Origin: Pseudomonadota bacterium
GTDB taxonomy: Bacteria; SAR324; NAC60-12
Reading direction: 5' to 3'
Assembly (NCBI GenBank): GCA_004213175.1
Contig: SHAT01000017.1
Location: 1-38,197, forward strand
Length of the DNA: 38,197 nt
Program-made: the position numbers and the translations under genes
In this document: one piece after another, positions 7,862 to 16,820 of the stretch
Numbering within the stretch: the stretch's first letter is position 1
Layout: each line of letters starts with the position of its first letter
Notes under the pieces: model-generated
The model's input: the letters and a program-made list of their open reading frames with translations, nothing else
What the model was told of the DNA's origin: nothing
Databases searched by the model: none

Positions 7862-9067
7862 ATGGTAATTAATACAGATCATAGTTTTTCTACAAATGCA
7901 GGATTGGAGCATGCGATAAATTTGCTTCAACAAGTATCTTTTGAACCTGGAAATTTGCCAAAAAAATGCCCCAATTCCGGTATTGGTGAACTAGAGACCC
8001 TTGACCTTCTTGCACCTCATGTACTTGGAAAAGCAGCCCTTTTAGATAGAAGTGATGTTTTGGCACACATGGATCCTCCTACACCGTGGATTACCTGGGT
8101 TGCAGCACTTTGGAATGCAAGGCTAAATCAAAATTTACTTCACCCTGCGACGGCTCCATTTGCTATTGAAGCTGAGAAGCTGGTTATTGATTGGTTAACT
8201 CCTTTCTTTGGTATGAATGGTGGACATATGTGTTCAGGTTCAACACTTGCGAATATAACTTCACTTTGGGCGGCGAGAGATGCTGTGGGCATAAAAAAGG
8301 TGGTAGCTTCAAAAGCTTCTCATCTGAGTATTAAAAAAGCTGCCCGGATACTTGGTTTAATCTATGAAGAAATACCAACCAACTCTAACGGAGAAATTGA
8401 CGCTGAACAACTCAAAGATATTTCAGATGCGTGTCTGGTTCTAACGGCTGGAACAACTACAACCGGATCAATTGACTCCCTAAAGTTGACGGGTCATGCA
8501 AAATGGACTCATGTCGATGCAGCCTGGGCTGGACCTTTGCGACTTAGCCCTTCTCATGCACATTTGTTGGATGGTATCGAGAATGCTGACTCTGTTGCGG
8601 TATCCGCACATAAATGGTTTTTTCAACCTAAGGATTCTGCACTGGTCATGTTTCGTGATCCAAAAAAAGCTAACTCCTCAATAAGCTTTGGGGGTGGTTA
8701 TTTGACTTCCCCAAATATTGGGATACAGGGTTCTCGTGGAGCATCTGCTATTCCTTTATTGGCCACCATGATTGCTTGGGGGAGAGACGGGCTTGTAGAG
8801 AGGATTGACCGCACAATGTTGATGGCAGCAAAATTTTTTGAAAAACTTAACAACAAAAAAGGGCTAGCTATTTGGGCTATACCGAAAACAGGAATAACGG
8901 TATTTCGGCCCTTAACATGTAGGACTGAGGATTTGTATAAATGTTTACCTGAGGGAATGTTATCGACCTGTACACTTGATGATGAGAGGTGGTTGAGATC
9001 TGTTGCTGCAAATCCACAGGCTGATATTGATGAGATTTTTTCAAGAATTGATAATGAAATAAATTGA
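7862..9067 (+). CDS. Group II PLP-dependent amino acid decarboxylase
   Basis: A 401-residue fold-type I decarboxylase of the glutamate/aromatic/cysteine-sulfinate decarboxylase group. Visible in order: SGSTLAN (125-131), His154 in SHLS (ring-stacking His), HVDAAW (217-222, Asp219 for the PLP pyridine N), and SAHKWFF (248-254, Schiff-base Lys251). Members are often 450-510 residues, so this one is short, mainly in the C-terminal part. I start at the ATG at 7862; an in-frame GTG at 7850 would add four residues. The substrate cannot be read from the sequence: cysteate or cysteine sulfinate, serine, aspartate, glutamate or diaminobutyrate are all possible. It ends the block and converges on ribF. 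Confidence 0.87.
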   Translation: MVINTDHSFSTNAGLEHAINLLQQVSFEPGNLPKKCPNSGIGELETLDLLAPHVLGKAALLDRSDVLAHMDPPTPWITWVAALWNARLNQNLLHPATAPFAIEAEKLVIDWLTPFFGMNGGHMCSGSTLANITSLWAARDAVGIKKVVASKASHLSIKKAARILGLIYEEIPTNSNGEIDAEQLKDISDACLVLTAGTTTTGSIDSLKLTGHAKWTHVDAAWAGPLRLSPSHAHLLDGIENADSVAVSAHKWFFQPKDSALVMFRDPKKANSSISFGGGYLTSPNIGIQGSRGASAIPLLATMIAWGRDGLVERIDRTMLMAAKFFEKLNNKKGLAIWAIPKTGITVFRPLTCRTEDLYKCLPEGMLSTCTLDDERWLRSVAANPQADIDEIFSRIDNEIN

Positions 9068-9069
9068 AA

Positions 9070-9092
9070 ATTTGTATTAAATTATTACAAAT
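9070..9092. repeat. AT-rich inverted repeat after the decarboxylase
   Basis: ATTTGTA (9070-9076) and TACAAAT (9086-9092) can pair across a 9-nt loop, just after the decarboxylase stop. An all-AT stem without a proper T-run is a weak terminator candidate; no better one is visible in the 132-bp convergent gap before ribF. Confidence 0.25.
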
Positions 9093-9199
9093 GGAATAAT
9101 AAAAAATAAAGATTAAGCACAAATTTGTTCAAATAAATGGGTATATACTCCAACCCAATAAGGCCTTGAAAAGATTGGATGCTATTTAGTTGTTGACAT

Positions 9200-10153
9200 T
9201 TAGCTTGTCAGAGAAGGTGCAAGTGCCAGTTCATGTTCAGCAATATAATTACGTGCAGCTTCAATGTCCTGTTTAATTTGATTTTTCAAATGATCAGTAG
9301 AGGTAAATTTTTTTTCAGGTCTCAACTGAAAAATCGGGAAAATCTCTAAATCCTTGCCGTAAATATCTTCTTTAAAATCAAAAAGCCAAGTTTCAACCGT
9401 AAGATCATTTTTGCCGAATGTAGGCCGTTTGCCAACATTGGTAACTCCAAAATGAATTTTTTCTGCTAATTTTATTTTGCTGACATAAACACCTTTTGGC
9501 AAAGCTAAGTCGATTCCTGGTTGGATGTTTGCTGTTGGAAATCCGATTTTCTGTCCTCGCTGTTCCCCATGAACTGTTTTTCCAAAAATACTGAAATCGC
9601 GACCAAGATAAGATGGAATTTCTTCAAAGCGGTATTCCTGTAACAATTCCCGTATCAGGGTACTGCTTACTGTTTGTCCCTTCTCCTGTATAGGAGGGAC
9701 TTCTTCCAGTGAAAAGTTGTATTTTCGGCTGAGATTTTCAAGTAGAATGAAGTCGCCCGCACGTGATTTTCCAAAACGGAAATCGTAACCAATGACAAGT
9801 TTTGCTAAATCAAAACGTTTGATCAAAAACTTAAGTGCGAATTCTTCGGGAGGCATTTGCGAAAGTTCATTTGTGAATGGTATCACATGCAGCTCATCTA
9901 GACCAAGTTCTTCGAGTAAACGCAGTTGATGAACAGATGTGCAAATACGCAAAACTGATTGTTTGGAATGAATTATTTCTTGGGGATGTGGTTCAAAAGT
10001 TACTAAAGCACTGACACACCCACGTGTTTTTGCTTCATGTACCGCTAGACGAATTAAAGCACGGTGGCCTAAGTGAATACCATCGAAATTTCCTATGGTA
10101 ACAACGGAACTAGGAAAAGATATCGTTTTTTCCTTGCAACTAAAGACCTGCAT
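9200..10153 (-). CDS. ribF: Bifunctional riboflavin kinase / FAD synthetase
   Basis: Converts riboflavin to FMN and then FAD in the cytoplasm. The N-terminal nucleotidyltransferase module carries VTIGNFDGIHLGH at 18-30 (HxGH-type), and YDFRFGKSRAGD near 120. The C-terminal flavokinase module has GQKIGFPTANIQP near 200-212. At 317 residues it is of normal length for RibF (about 310). It is the 3'-most gene of the minus-strand run from 16304 to 9200, 138 bp after the U32-like gene. The flavin supply is relevant to the flavoprotein XdhA elsewhere in the window, but there is no direct link in the layout. Confidence 0.96.
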   Translation of the reverse strand: MQVFSCKEKTISFPSSVVTIGNFDGIHLGHRALIRLAVHEAKTRGCVSALVTFEPHPQEIIHSKQSVLRICTSVHQLRLLEELGLDELHVIPFTNELSQMPPEEFALKFLIKRFDLAKLVIGYDFRFGKSRAGDFILLENLSRKYNFSLEEVPPIQEKGQTVSSTLIRELLQEYRFEEIPSYLGRDFSIFGKTVHGEQRGQKIGFPTANIQPGIDLALPKGVYVSKIKLAEKIHFGVTNVGKRPTFGKNDLTVETWLFDFKEDIYGKDLEIFPIFQLRPEKKFTSTDHLKNQIKQDIEAARNYIAEHELALAPSLTS

Positions 10154-10291
10154 GAAGATCCTAGGGTATTGTATGAAAAAGGGGTTATTAAAAGAAAAAA
10201 GTTTGAATAATTATTACAGGCAGTACCGGTTATTTCAAAGAAGATGTCTTTAAATCATATTTATTTCTGTTAAATATTCAAGCTGTAACCA

Positions 10292-11449
10292 CTAAAATCT
10301 ACTGTAGACAAGGGTCTGTGCGGTTACATATTTTACGTGCGAAACTTGATACAGATTTCCTGAAACAATCTCAGCTACAGATTGACCATCTGTAGTCTGT
10401 ATGTCTTCGGTTTCAATATCACACTCTCGTCCTTCTGGAGTTATTCCCAGCAGAGCTTTTTTCGCAAGAGGAACTGTTTTGCGAGCCAAAATAATTAGGT
10501 GCTTATCCTTGACTGCCTCAACGACGTATCCCACCAGAGTTTCCCCGTGATCCCTGAGGTTGGGATTTTTTAAACGATCAATCGCAAGTTCAGTTCGGTT
10601 AGCTTTAAAGAAGCCGTGTGTTATTTTAGTGGGCCAAGCTGATTTTAATTTGCTGCATTTATCTTTATCAAATGATTCCTGCAACTCTGTTAATTTAATA
10701 AACCAGTTTGAGGATAAATCAAGATGCCTTAAATCAAGTCTTAAGACTTCTAAATTTGTTTTCTGAAGTTCCGGAAGATAATCTAGCAAAAACAAATCTC
10801 GATGATGAAACATGAAAGTACCATGTTGATTTTCAACTGTTGGAAATTGATGTTGCATCTGGTCTCTTGGGACTAGAATTTTTTCAAAAAAATCCTGGGA
10901 ATTTGTTGGAAAAACTTGTGATCCAAGTAATTTTCGAGGAGAATAAAACAATAGAATTCGACCAACAGCTAAGATTTCACAAGGTACAGTTAAAATTTTA
11001 CTATACTTAATCAGCACAGATTTGGGAAGTTCTGTTGAAAGTACGAGGCGTTTTAATTGTCGTCCAAAGTAATCTATCCAACGCTGAAGTCCCGCAAGAT
11101 TATGGTTTGCACTTTCAACAATCAAATGTAGTGGAAGTTTTGGGTGCTCTCGACGAATCCATTCCGCAGCTCCAAGATCCTGTACACGTATCGCGTGAAA
11201 TTTTGATAAAGGTAGGCGATTCAGGGTCTTCAAACTTTTCCGGAACGTGTGCTCTGTACTGAGGATATCCCATTGCAAAACAGGAGATAATTTTCTGGAA
11301 AGTACCTCTTCAAGCAGCGTGATCAGTGACTTTGTACTCTGTTTCCCCATTCTGCTCAGCGATCTATGTTCCAAAATCACTTCACGGATAGAGGTTTGTT
11401 GGATTTGTTCTAACGCAAAAAAACTTTCAAGTATAGTATTAAAATACAT
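10292..11449 (-). CDS. Divergent U32-peptidase-like protein lacking the usual cysteines
   Basis: A 385-residue protein with a U32-like plan: IRVQDLGAAEWIR, then LPLHLIVESANHN, the strand PCEILAVGRILLFYSPRKLL, the later THGFFKAN (U32 proteins have a similar GFF/GFY stretch), and a C-terminal beta-rich part. Active bacterial U32 proteins such as UbiU, UbiV or RlhA use conserved cysteines for Fe-S binding; only three cysteines occur here, not in clusters. I start at the ATG at 11449, which overlaps the ABC ATPase stop as TAATG; an upstream in-frame ATG at 11473 lies inside the ATPase gene. Function unknown; coupling to the ATPase suggests a shared process. The family call is moderate. Confidence 0.65.
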   Translation of the reverse strand: MYFNTILESFFALEQIQQTSIREVILEHRSLSRMGKQSTKSLITLLEEVLSRKLSPVLQWDILSTEHTFRKSLKTLNRLPLSKFHAIRVQDLGAAEWIRREHPKLPLHLIVESANHNLAGLQRWIDYFGRQLKRLVLSTELPKSVLIKYSKILTVPCEILAVGRILLFYSPRKLLGSQVFPTNSQDFFEKILVPRDQMQHQFPTVENQHGTFMFHHRDLFLLDYLPELQKTNLEVLRLDLRHLDLSSNWFIKLTELQESFDKDKCSKLKSAWPTKITHGFFKANRTELAIDRLKNPNLRDHGETLVGYVVEAVKDKHLIILARKTVPLAKKALLGITPEGRECDIETEDIQTTDGQSVAEIVSGNLYQVSHVKYVTAQTLVYSRF

Positions 11450-12144
11450 TATTCTTCTAGCAGGGCGCAACACCTTTCAACACTCAAGCCTTCTGAGGAG
11501 ACATCATATTTGATGTTTTGGTGGTCCAAAACAAGGACACGGGTTGCCAACTCCAGCCCTAGAGCAAGTTGGTGGGTTGCCATCAGTACCGTATATCCCT
11601 TCTGGTGAAATTGTTGCAGATATTCCTGAAACCAGTGGAATGAATTTTGATCAAGTCCTGTGTATGGTTCATCAAGAATCAGAATTTCAGGGTTGTACAA
11701 CATCAAACGCCCAATCATCAAACGTTTTTTCATGCCACTACTGAAATTACGAACCGGTAGTAGAGCGACATGGGCTAGGTCGATTTTCGATAAAACTTCA
11801 TCAATTTTTGAATCAAGTTGCTTAACACCGTAGAGGTTTCCGTAAATTCGTAAATTATCTTTTGAATTCAGGTCTGAATATAATCTGTTTTCGTGAGTGA
11901 TATTTCCCATTATCCTCAACCATTCCAGCAGATTATCATTTTGCTTTGTGCCGCGGAAATTTATTTGCCCTTTAGATGGTTTCATCAGTGAGCTGATTAT
12001 ACGGAGTAGTGTTGATTTTCCTGCTCCGTTATTTCCAATCAGCATCACGAACTCACCAGTATTTATTGAAAAATTAATGTCTTTTAGTATATTACGAAAA
12101 CCAAAGCGTTTACTGACGTCTTCAAGATTTAAGAGAGCAGACAT
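11449..12144 (-). CDS. ABC transporter ATP-binding protein, CcmA-like
   Basis: A 231-residue ABC ATPase: Walker A GNNGAGKST at 37-45, signature FSSGMKKRL in place of the common LSGGQ, Walker B ILILDEP, and the switch His in ATHQ. The FSxGM-type signature, NITHENRLYSDLN stretch and overall spacing resemble CcmA, the ATPase of the haem/cytochrome-c-maturation exporter. No CcmB or CcmC membrane partner lies next to it; the coupled downstream gene is the U32-like protein. It may serve a membrane partner encoded elsewhere, so the haem assignment is tentative. Upstream neighbour, 36 nt away, is a membrane-anchored coiled-coil protein. Confidence 0.85.
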   Translation of the reverse strand: MSALLNLEDVSKRFGFRNILKDINFSINTGEFVMLIGNNGAGKSTLLRIISSLMKPSKGQINFRGTKQNDNLLEWLRIMGNITHENRLYSDLNSKDNLRIYGNLYGVKQLDSKIDEVLSKIDLAHVALLPVRNFSSGMKKRLMIGRLMLYNPEILILDEPYTGLDQNSFHWFQEYLQQFHQKGYTVLMATHQLALGLELATRVLVLDHQNIKYDVSSEGLSVERCCALLEE

Positions 12145-12180
12145 TAGGTTGGGTTAAAATAAAGGAGGCTTCTGTTTCTT

Positions 12181-13113
12181 CTACTTTATAGGATAAGCAG
12201 TATCAATTATTAGTTCCTTTTTTTGATTCCAGATCAGGATCCGTACAAAACTTCCTGCCTTTATTTTGGTGAATTTTCTGGAAATAATTCTATATCTATT
12301 TATTTTATAAGGAATTGTGTTTGCGAGACGGAATGGGATTTCTTTTTCCAAGTTTTTCTTGGAAGAAAGGTACATTCCAGTACGTCCCTGTTGGAGTCTT
12401 TTCGAATTGTTGGTTAGGTTGTAACTCACTCTTACAGTACGTCCTTTTTTGGTAATTTTTAATTTTTCTACAGAAACATCTGTACTAGAGAGTATATTTT
12501 TCCCACTTTTAACCGGCTCAATTTTTTTAGTTTTTGAACGCTTTTTTAGGTTTAGTTTTTGTTCAAGTTTGTTTTTTTCCGATTCAAGTTTGTTTTTTTG
12601 TGATAGAAAAATTTCATTTTCTGCTTTTGATTCAATTAATGATGCTTGAACGCTCTGCAGTTGCTGCTGTACTGATCGGACTTTAAGTTGAAGATTGTTG
12701 ATTTGTTCCTGAGTAGAGGTTTTTTCAAGTTGAAATTGACGTACCACCTGTTCTCGCTGTTTAAGTATTGAGTTAAGCTCATCAATTTCATTTCTTTGAC
12801 GTTCCAGAAGTGATGCCTGTTGAACGTTCAGTTTTTTTTGTTGAGAAGACTGAGACAACACCTGTTGTTCCCATTCAGAATCTTGTTGTCCTGTTTTTTT
12901 TAATTTCTTAACAAGATTTTCACTCAGTGCTTTTTCTTGCTGAATACGTTCAGCCAATAGCTCTTGATCAAGTTGGCGTATAAAATACTGGTAGGTGACT
13001 ACAATGGACAAAGCAAAAATAATAAATACAAGTAACCATAAAATAAATTTAAAATGTTTCAAAAAAAACTCTGTTCCTCGATTATCTCCGACAACGTAGA
13101 AATTTGTTTCCAT
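12181..13113 (-). CDS. Membrane-anchored coiled-coil protein of unknown function
   Basis: A 310-residue protein I do not recognise. One transmembrane helix at about 22-44 (FKFILWLLVFIIFALSIVV) follows a short cytoplasmic start. Residues 45-195 are rich in Glu, Gln, Lys and Leu with heptad character and form a long coiled coil. A Lys/Ser-rich linker follows, then a small beta-rich domain (about 212-310: VRVSYNLTNNS, GRTGMYLSSKK, IPYKINRYRII). The topology suggests the coil and C-terminal domain are periplasmic. It shares the strand with the CcmA-like ATPase 36 nt downstream and smpB 238 bp upstream. A scaffold or envelope role is plausible but not shown. Confidence 0.8.
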   Translation of the reverse strand: METNFYVVGDNRGTEFFLKHFKFILWLLVFIIFALSIVVTYQYFIRQLDQELLAERIQQEKALSENLVKKLKKTGQQDSEWEQQVLSQSSQQKKLNVQQASLLERQRNEIDELNSILKQREQVVRQFQLEKTSTQEQINNLQLKVRSVQQQLQSVQASLIESKAENEIFLSQKNKLESEKNKLEQKLNLKKRSKTKKIEPVKSGKNILSSTDVSVEKLKITKKGRTVRVSYNLTNNSKRLQQGRTGMYLSSKKNLEKEIPFRLANTIPYKINRYRIISRKFTKIKAGSFVRILIWNQKKELIIDTAYPIK

Positions 13114-13351
13114 TTTTTCCGATTAAAACTTTAAATTTGTATACAGACTAAATTTGACTAAAAGACGTAAAATTTTTTTAATATTAAAATCTACTTTACC
13201 AGCTAATTCTAATTCTATCAAGTTAGCCAGCAAGATATTTTTTCAATTTCGGTTTGTAAAAGAATGAAATTGACTTTCTTTATTTGGTCTTCTATAGCTA
13301 AAACAAAACTTCTTTTTTATTTTATTAAAATTATACGGATTTATTTTATTC

Positions 13352-13813
13352 TTAATTAAAACTTTGTTCGCTGAGGGCTCTTTCTACATCACGTTCTGCA
13401 TCACGTTTTTTCATAGTTTGACGCTTATCATACATTTTTTTACCTCGTCCCAGTGCCAATTCCATTTTAATAATTCCTCCTTTTAAATAAATTTTAATCG
13501 GAATCAATGTAAGTCCCTGCTCCTTAACCTGTCCATACAAGCGTCGTATTTCAGAACGATGAAGTAGCAGACGCCTTGGTCGGAGTGGGTCATGATTATG
13601 TATGTTCCCAAAATCGTATTGAGAAACATGAGCATTCAATAAATATACTTGTAAATGATCATCAACCCGGCAGAAACTTTCGGTTATATTGATTTGTCCT
13701 GCACGTATACTCTTAACTTCTGTTCCTTTTAAGACGATGCCGACTTCCATTGTATTCTGTATTTCATATTCGAATCGAGCTTTACGATTTTTGGCGAGAG
13801 TTTTAGATGGCAT
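13352..13813 (-). CDS. smpB: SsrA (tmRNA)-binding protein SmpB
   Basis: Binds tmRNA and delivers it to stalled ribosomes in trans-translation. 153 residues, normal for SmpB. The N-terminal core NRKARFEYEI, the block GIVLKGTEVKSIRAGQINI, then LLLHRSEIRRL, and the basic C-terminal tail (GRGKKMYDKRQTMKKRDAER) that lies in the mRNA channel are all present. No ssrA gene is visible in this window. It lies 45 nt downstream of the CCA-transferase gene on the same strand, and a 238-bp AT-rich spacer without clear signals follows before the coiled-coil gene. Confidence 0.97.
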   Translation of the reverse strand: MPSKTLAKNRKARFEYEIQNTMEVGIVLKGTEVKSIRAGQINITESFCRVDDHLQVYLLNAHVSQYDFGNIHNHDPLRPRRLLLHRSEIRRLYGQVKEQGLTLIPIKIYLKGGIIKMELALGRGKKMYDKRQTMKKRDAERDVERALSEQSFN

Positions 13814-13858
13814 TTTTACTAATAAAGAATGAAAAATATACTGTGAATATTATTAGGA

Positions 13859-15271
13859 TTATAGAGATTCCCCGCAGTAATGACCAAGAGTGGGCGAATT
13901 TGAAAGATATGACTTTGCCCAGTCAATGGCATCATCTTCTTTTTGAAAATCTCCGTTGAGTTGGCTTTCGAATGCTTGTTTTAAAATATGTCCCATTATA
14001 GGTCCAGGTGTTATGCCCAAAGTTAATAGATGTCTACCAAGGAGAAGTGGTACAGGCGCTTTGTCAATCACATTCATGTTCTCAGCTTCATTCAAAAGCC
14101 AGTCACCCGCTTCAAATTTTTTTCTCTTATCTTCAGAAAGAATCCGACCAAAATAATCTGCACGGGCTAATAGAACCAACTCAGGTATGCTGACACGTAA
14201 AGCGAGTCTCCTGATTGTTCCGGGATTAACTTGCTTACGTTCTTTAAAAAGCTGAACAGGTCGGAGGTGTTCTTTGACCAGATTTTTAACTTGTTCAATT
14301 AAATTTCGATCACCCGTCATTCTGCGTAAAAAATGCTCTGTTGGCACGATTCCTTTGATATCATGACTGGGACTCCGCCAGCGACCACGTATGAATTCAG
14401 TTGTCAGTGGTTTACCAAAATCATGACAAAGTGCCCCGTACATTAATTCCAAATCATTTTTTTCATCGTTTTTTCTTAACTTTGCCGCCTCGTCTAAAAC
14501 AAGTAGGGTATGAATCCAAACATCACCTTCTGGATGCCATTTCGGATCTTGAGGCACTCCAATGAGCGCATTAAGCTCAGGGTAATACTTTAAGATTCCA
14601 AGTTTTTTGGCCGCTTCCAAACCTATAGAAGGTCGTTTTGCTTTTAATAATAACTTCCGAAACTCTTCGAAAATCCGCTCTCTTGATAGTTCTGCAAGGT
14701 CTAACTGGTTACAAAGTTCTATTGTTTCGGAAGCAATTTCAAATTCAAATCGTGCAGAAAACTGCATTGCCCGAAAAACCCGTAATGGGTCTTCCGAAAA
14801 TGAGGGGCCGATATGCCTAAGTACTTTGTTCTTTATGTCAGATAAGCCATCAAAAGGATCCAATACTTTCTCAGTCAATAAATCATAACCGATACTGTTG
14901 ATAGTGAAATCACGTCGTGAAGCAGCTTTTTTGTAACTCATTGAGGAATCAGTTTTTACCAGAAAACCACCGTGGCCTTTCCCCGTTTTGCTTTCTGACC
15001 TGGGCAGGCTAAAATCATATTCTGTACCTGAAGTTATTAGTTTCAGTACACCAAAACTTTTACCAACCAAATGAAGTGGTCCAAATTTTTCAAGCACAGA
15101 TTCAAGAATTTCCGCGGTAATTCCATAAATTTCCACATCAATGTCTTTTGAAATTTTTCTACCCATGAAGTGGTCTCGTACAGCACCCCCAACGAGAATG
15201 CATCGACCATTGTAATTTTCAACAGCTTTTGCGATTTTAATTAGTTCTGGAGGAATAGGGAGGAGGGGCAT
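13859..15271 (-). CDS. cca: CCA tRNA nucleotidyltransferase with HD domain
   Basis: Adds or repairs the 3' CCA end of tRNA. The class II nucleotidyltransferase head has GGAVRD at 28-33 and the metal-binding DID at 43-45 in SKDIDVEIYG, then RRDFTINS and DPLRVFRAMQFSARF. An HD phosphohydrolase domain follows in the middle (LCHDFGKP; upstream WIHTLLVLDEA), as in E. coli Cca, which is about 410 residues; this one has 470, with an extended C-terminus. Some lineages split the activity into CC- and A-adding enzymes, which I cannot exclude. Lies between the UDP-glucuronate decarboxylase (94-nt gap) and smpB (45-nt gap). Confidence 0.9.
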   Translation of the reverse strand: MPLLPIPPELIKIAKAVENYNGRCILVGGAVRDHFMGRKISKDIDVEIYGITAEILESVLEKFGPLHLVGKSFGVLKLITSGTEYDFSLPRSESKTGKGHGGFLVKTDSSMSYKKAASRRDFTINSIGYDLLTEKVLDPFDGLSDIKNKVLRHIGPSFSEDPLRVFRAMQFSARFEFEIASETIELCNQLDLAELSRERIFEEFRKLLLKAKRPSIGLEAAKKLGILKYYPELNALIGVPQDPKWHPEGDVWIHTLLVLDEAAKLRKNDEKNDLELMYGALCHDFGKPLTTEFIRGRWRSPSHDIKGIVPTEHFLRRMTGDRNLIEQVKNLVKEHLRPVQLFKERKQVNPGTIRRLALRVSIPELVLLARADYFGRILSEDKRKKFEAGDWLLNEAENMNVIDKAPVPLLLGRHLLTLGITPGPIMGHILKQAFESQLNGDFQKEDDAIDWAKSYLSNSPTLGHYCGESL

Positions 15272-15365
15272 GGAGCGTTTTTGAGCTTTATTTTAGTTTG
15301 TTGGTACCTTCAGCTAAAATAACAATTTACAAAAAAAGTAAGGAAAATTTTGTGACTGAAATATT

Positions 15366-16304
15366 TCAGGTATTTTTTAATAGTTCATCAAAATACTCGA
15401 TGGTTGGACGCAGTCCTTCTTCAAGCTTTATTTTAGGATCCCATCCGAGTCTTTCTTTAGCCAGAGTAATGTCTGGTCTGCGACGTCCAGGATCATCAGG
15501 GCGAGCCGCAGTTCGGATCAATTTAGAACTTGAGTTTGTCATTTCTAGGACTTTCTCAGCTAATTCAATTATGGTAAATTCTTTTGGATTACCTGTGTTA
15601 ACTGGGCCGGTAAAATTATTTGTCTGCATCATGCGGTAAATCGCGTCCACTAATTCTGTGACATAACAAAAACTACGGCTCTGCAGACCATCTCCGTGAA
15701 TTGTGATAGGTTTACCGGTAAGTGCCGCTACAATAAAATTGCTGACAACCCTGCCGTCTTCCGGATGCATCCTCGGCCCGTAGGTATTAAAAATTCTAAT
15801 TATTTTTACATCAACCTCACATTGGCGGTGGTAGTCCATCATCAAAGTTTCGGCTATACGTTTGCCTTCATCATAACAACTTCGGAAACCTATAGGATTG
15901 ACATTGCCAAAATAACTCTCTGGTTGCGGATGCACTTGCGGGTCCCCGTAAATTTCGGAAGTTGAAGCTTGTAAGATTCGTGCGTTAACTCGTTTTGCTA
16001 GACCTAGCATGTTAAGAGCCCCTTGAACATTGGTTTTTACGGTTTTTATTGGGTTGTACTGATAATGAACAGGAGAAGCCGGGCAAGCTAGATTAAAAAT
16101 CCAATCTACTTCTAAAAGAATGGGTTCCACAATATCATGTCGGATCAATTCAAAATTTGGATTGTTCTCAATCTTCCGTAAATTCGATTTGCTTCCTGTG
16201 AAAAAATTATCTATAGCAATAACTTCATGACCTTCATCAATCAGACGATCACAAAGGAATGATCCAACAAAACCTGCACCCCCCGTAACAAGTACTTTTT
16301 TCAT
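15366..16304 (-). CDS. UDP-glucuronate decarboxylase (UDP-xylose synthase), SDR family
   Basis: An extended short-chain dehydrogenase that oxidises and decarboxylates UDP-glucuronate to UDP-xylose, a precursor of surface polysaccharide. NAD-binding TGGAGFVGS at 7-15; [11 protein letters not shown] and [11 protein letters not shown] are characteristic of UXS enzymes; catalytic Tyr144 and Lys148 are in [14 protein letters not shown] precedes them. Length 312 is right for the soluble bacterial enzyme. First gene of the minus-strand run, divergent from recA across 516 bp. A closely related epimerase is the main alternative. Confidence 0.92.
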   Translation of the reverse strand: MKKVLVTGGAGFVGSFLCDRLIDEGHEVIAIDNFFTGSKSNLRKIENNPNFELIRHDIVEPILLEVDWIFNLACPASPVHYQYNPIKTVKTNVQGALNMLGLAKRVNARILQASTSEIYGDPQVHPQPESYFGNVNPIGFRSCYDEGKRIAETLMMDYHRQCEVDVKIIRIFNTYGPRMHPEDGRVVSNFIVAALTGKPITIHGDGLQSRSFCYVTELVDAIYRMMQTNNFTGPVNTGNPKEFTIIELAEKVLEMTNSSSKLIRTAARPDDPGRRRPDITLAKERLGWDPKIKLEEGLRPTIEYFDELLKNT

Positions 16305-16398
16305 TTAATTGACTCTTTTAATCGTGAAATAGAATGTTAATATTATAACCAGATAATCTGCCAAAACTCAAGGCGGACCTCAGTTTATCGCTACTAGA

Positions 16399-16439
16399 CA
16401 ACTTTTATGTAAGTAACGCTAAAAGTTGGCATTTTTTCT
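16399..16439 (+). terminator. Terminator-like hairpin with T-run upstream of recA
   Basis: CAACTTTTA (16399-16407) and TAAAAGTTG (16420-16428) form a 9-bp stem with a 12-nt loop, followed by GCATTTTTTCTT. This is the shape of a rho-independent terminator on the plus strand, yet no plus-strand gene precedes it. It might end a small RNA or attenuate a long recA leader. Confidence 0.4.
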
Positions 16440-16741
16440 TAAAGGCTAGTACTAATGAGTAGATTTTACTAATATATTTAAAAATGATTTTTGAGAAAAA
16501 AGTAAAGAATTAATTACTTTTCAGAGTATTAAGAATAAATATCAAGTTAAATACAATACCAGAGTGCGATTGTATTAGTTAAAATTATTGCACTTATGTC
16601 CCAAACAGAATATAGCATTGCGACTTCATCACAGGCAGATTAGTATTTACAGATAAATCCCATCTAAATATATGGGGAAAAATACTTTTTATGAATTTAG
16701 TCTGGATGCATTGCGCATGGCATCATGAAATTCCAGTACTT

Positions 16742-16769
16742 TTGAAGGACTGAACCGAAATATTAATAA
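16742..16769 (+). promoter_or_regulatory. Candidate recA promoter
   Basis: TTGAAG (16742-16747) and TAATAA (16764-16769) with a 16-nt spacer resemble -35 and -10 elements, 51 nt before the recA start. Matches are imperfect and the region is AT-rich, so this is tentative. Confidence 0.35.
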
Positions 16770-16820
16770 ATTAATTCAATTAACAGGGTGTATTACACTA
16801 TTTTTACTTAAGGAGATATT

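Larger units (their letters stand above)
16305..16820. other. 516-bp intergenic region between UDP-glucuronate decarboxylase and recA
   Basis: No protein gene is visible. It contains a terminator-like hairpin (16399-16439), a CCCAT/ATGGG inverted repeat (16659-16676), a GATGC/GCATC repeat (16705-16724), a candidate recA promoter (16742-16769) and a strong ribosome binding site AAGGAG (16810-16815) 5 nt before the recA ATG. I found no match to the E. coli CTGT-N8-ACAG LexA box or to GAAC-N4-GTTC. Confidence 0.5.

Noticed and set aside
8877-9122. Antisense open frame of 81 codons across the decarboxylase end
   Set aside because: Overlaps a strongly supported gene on the other strand, low-complexity hydrophobic/His-rich product, no family features.
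16600-16820. LexA operator in front of recA
   Set aside because: No CTGT-N8-ACAG, GAAC-N4-GTTC or GTTC-N7-GTTC match found by eye; the short inverted repeats there fit no known LexA consensus.
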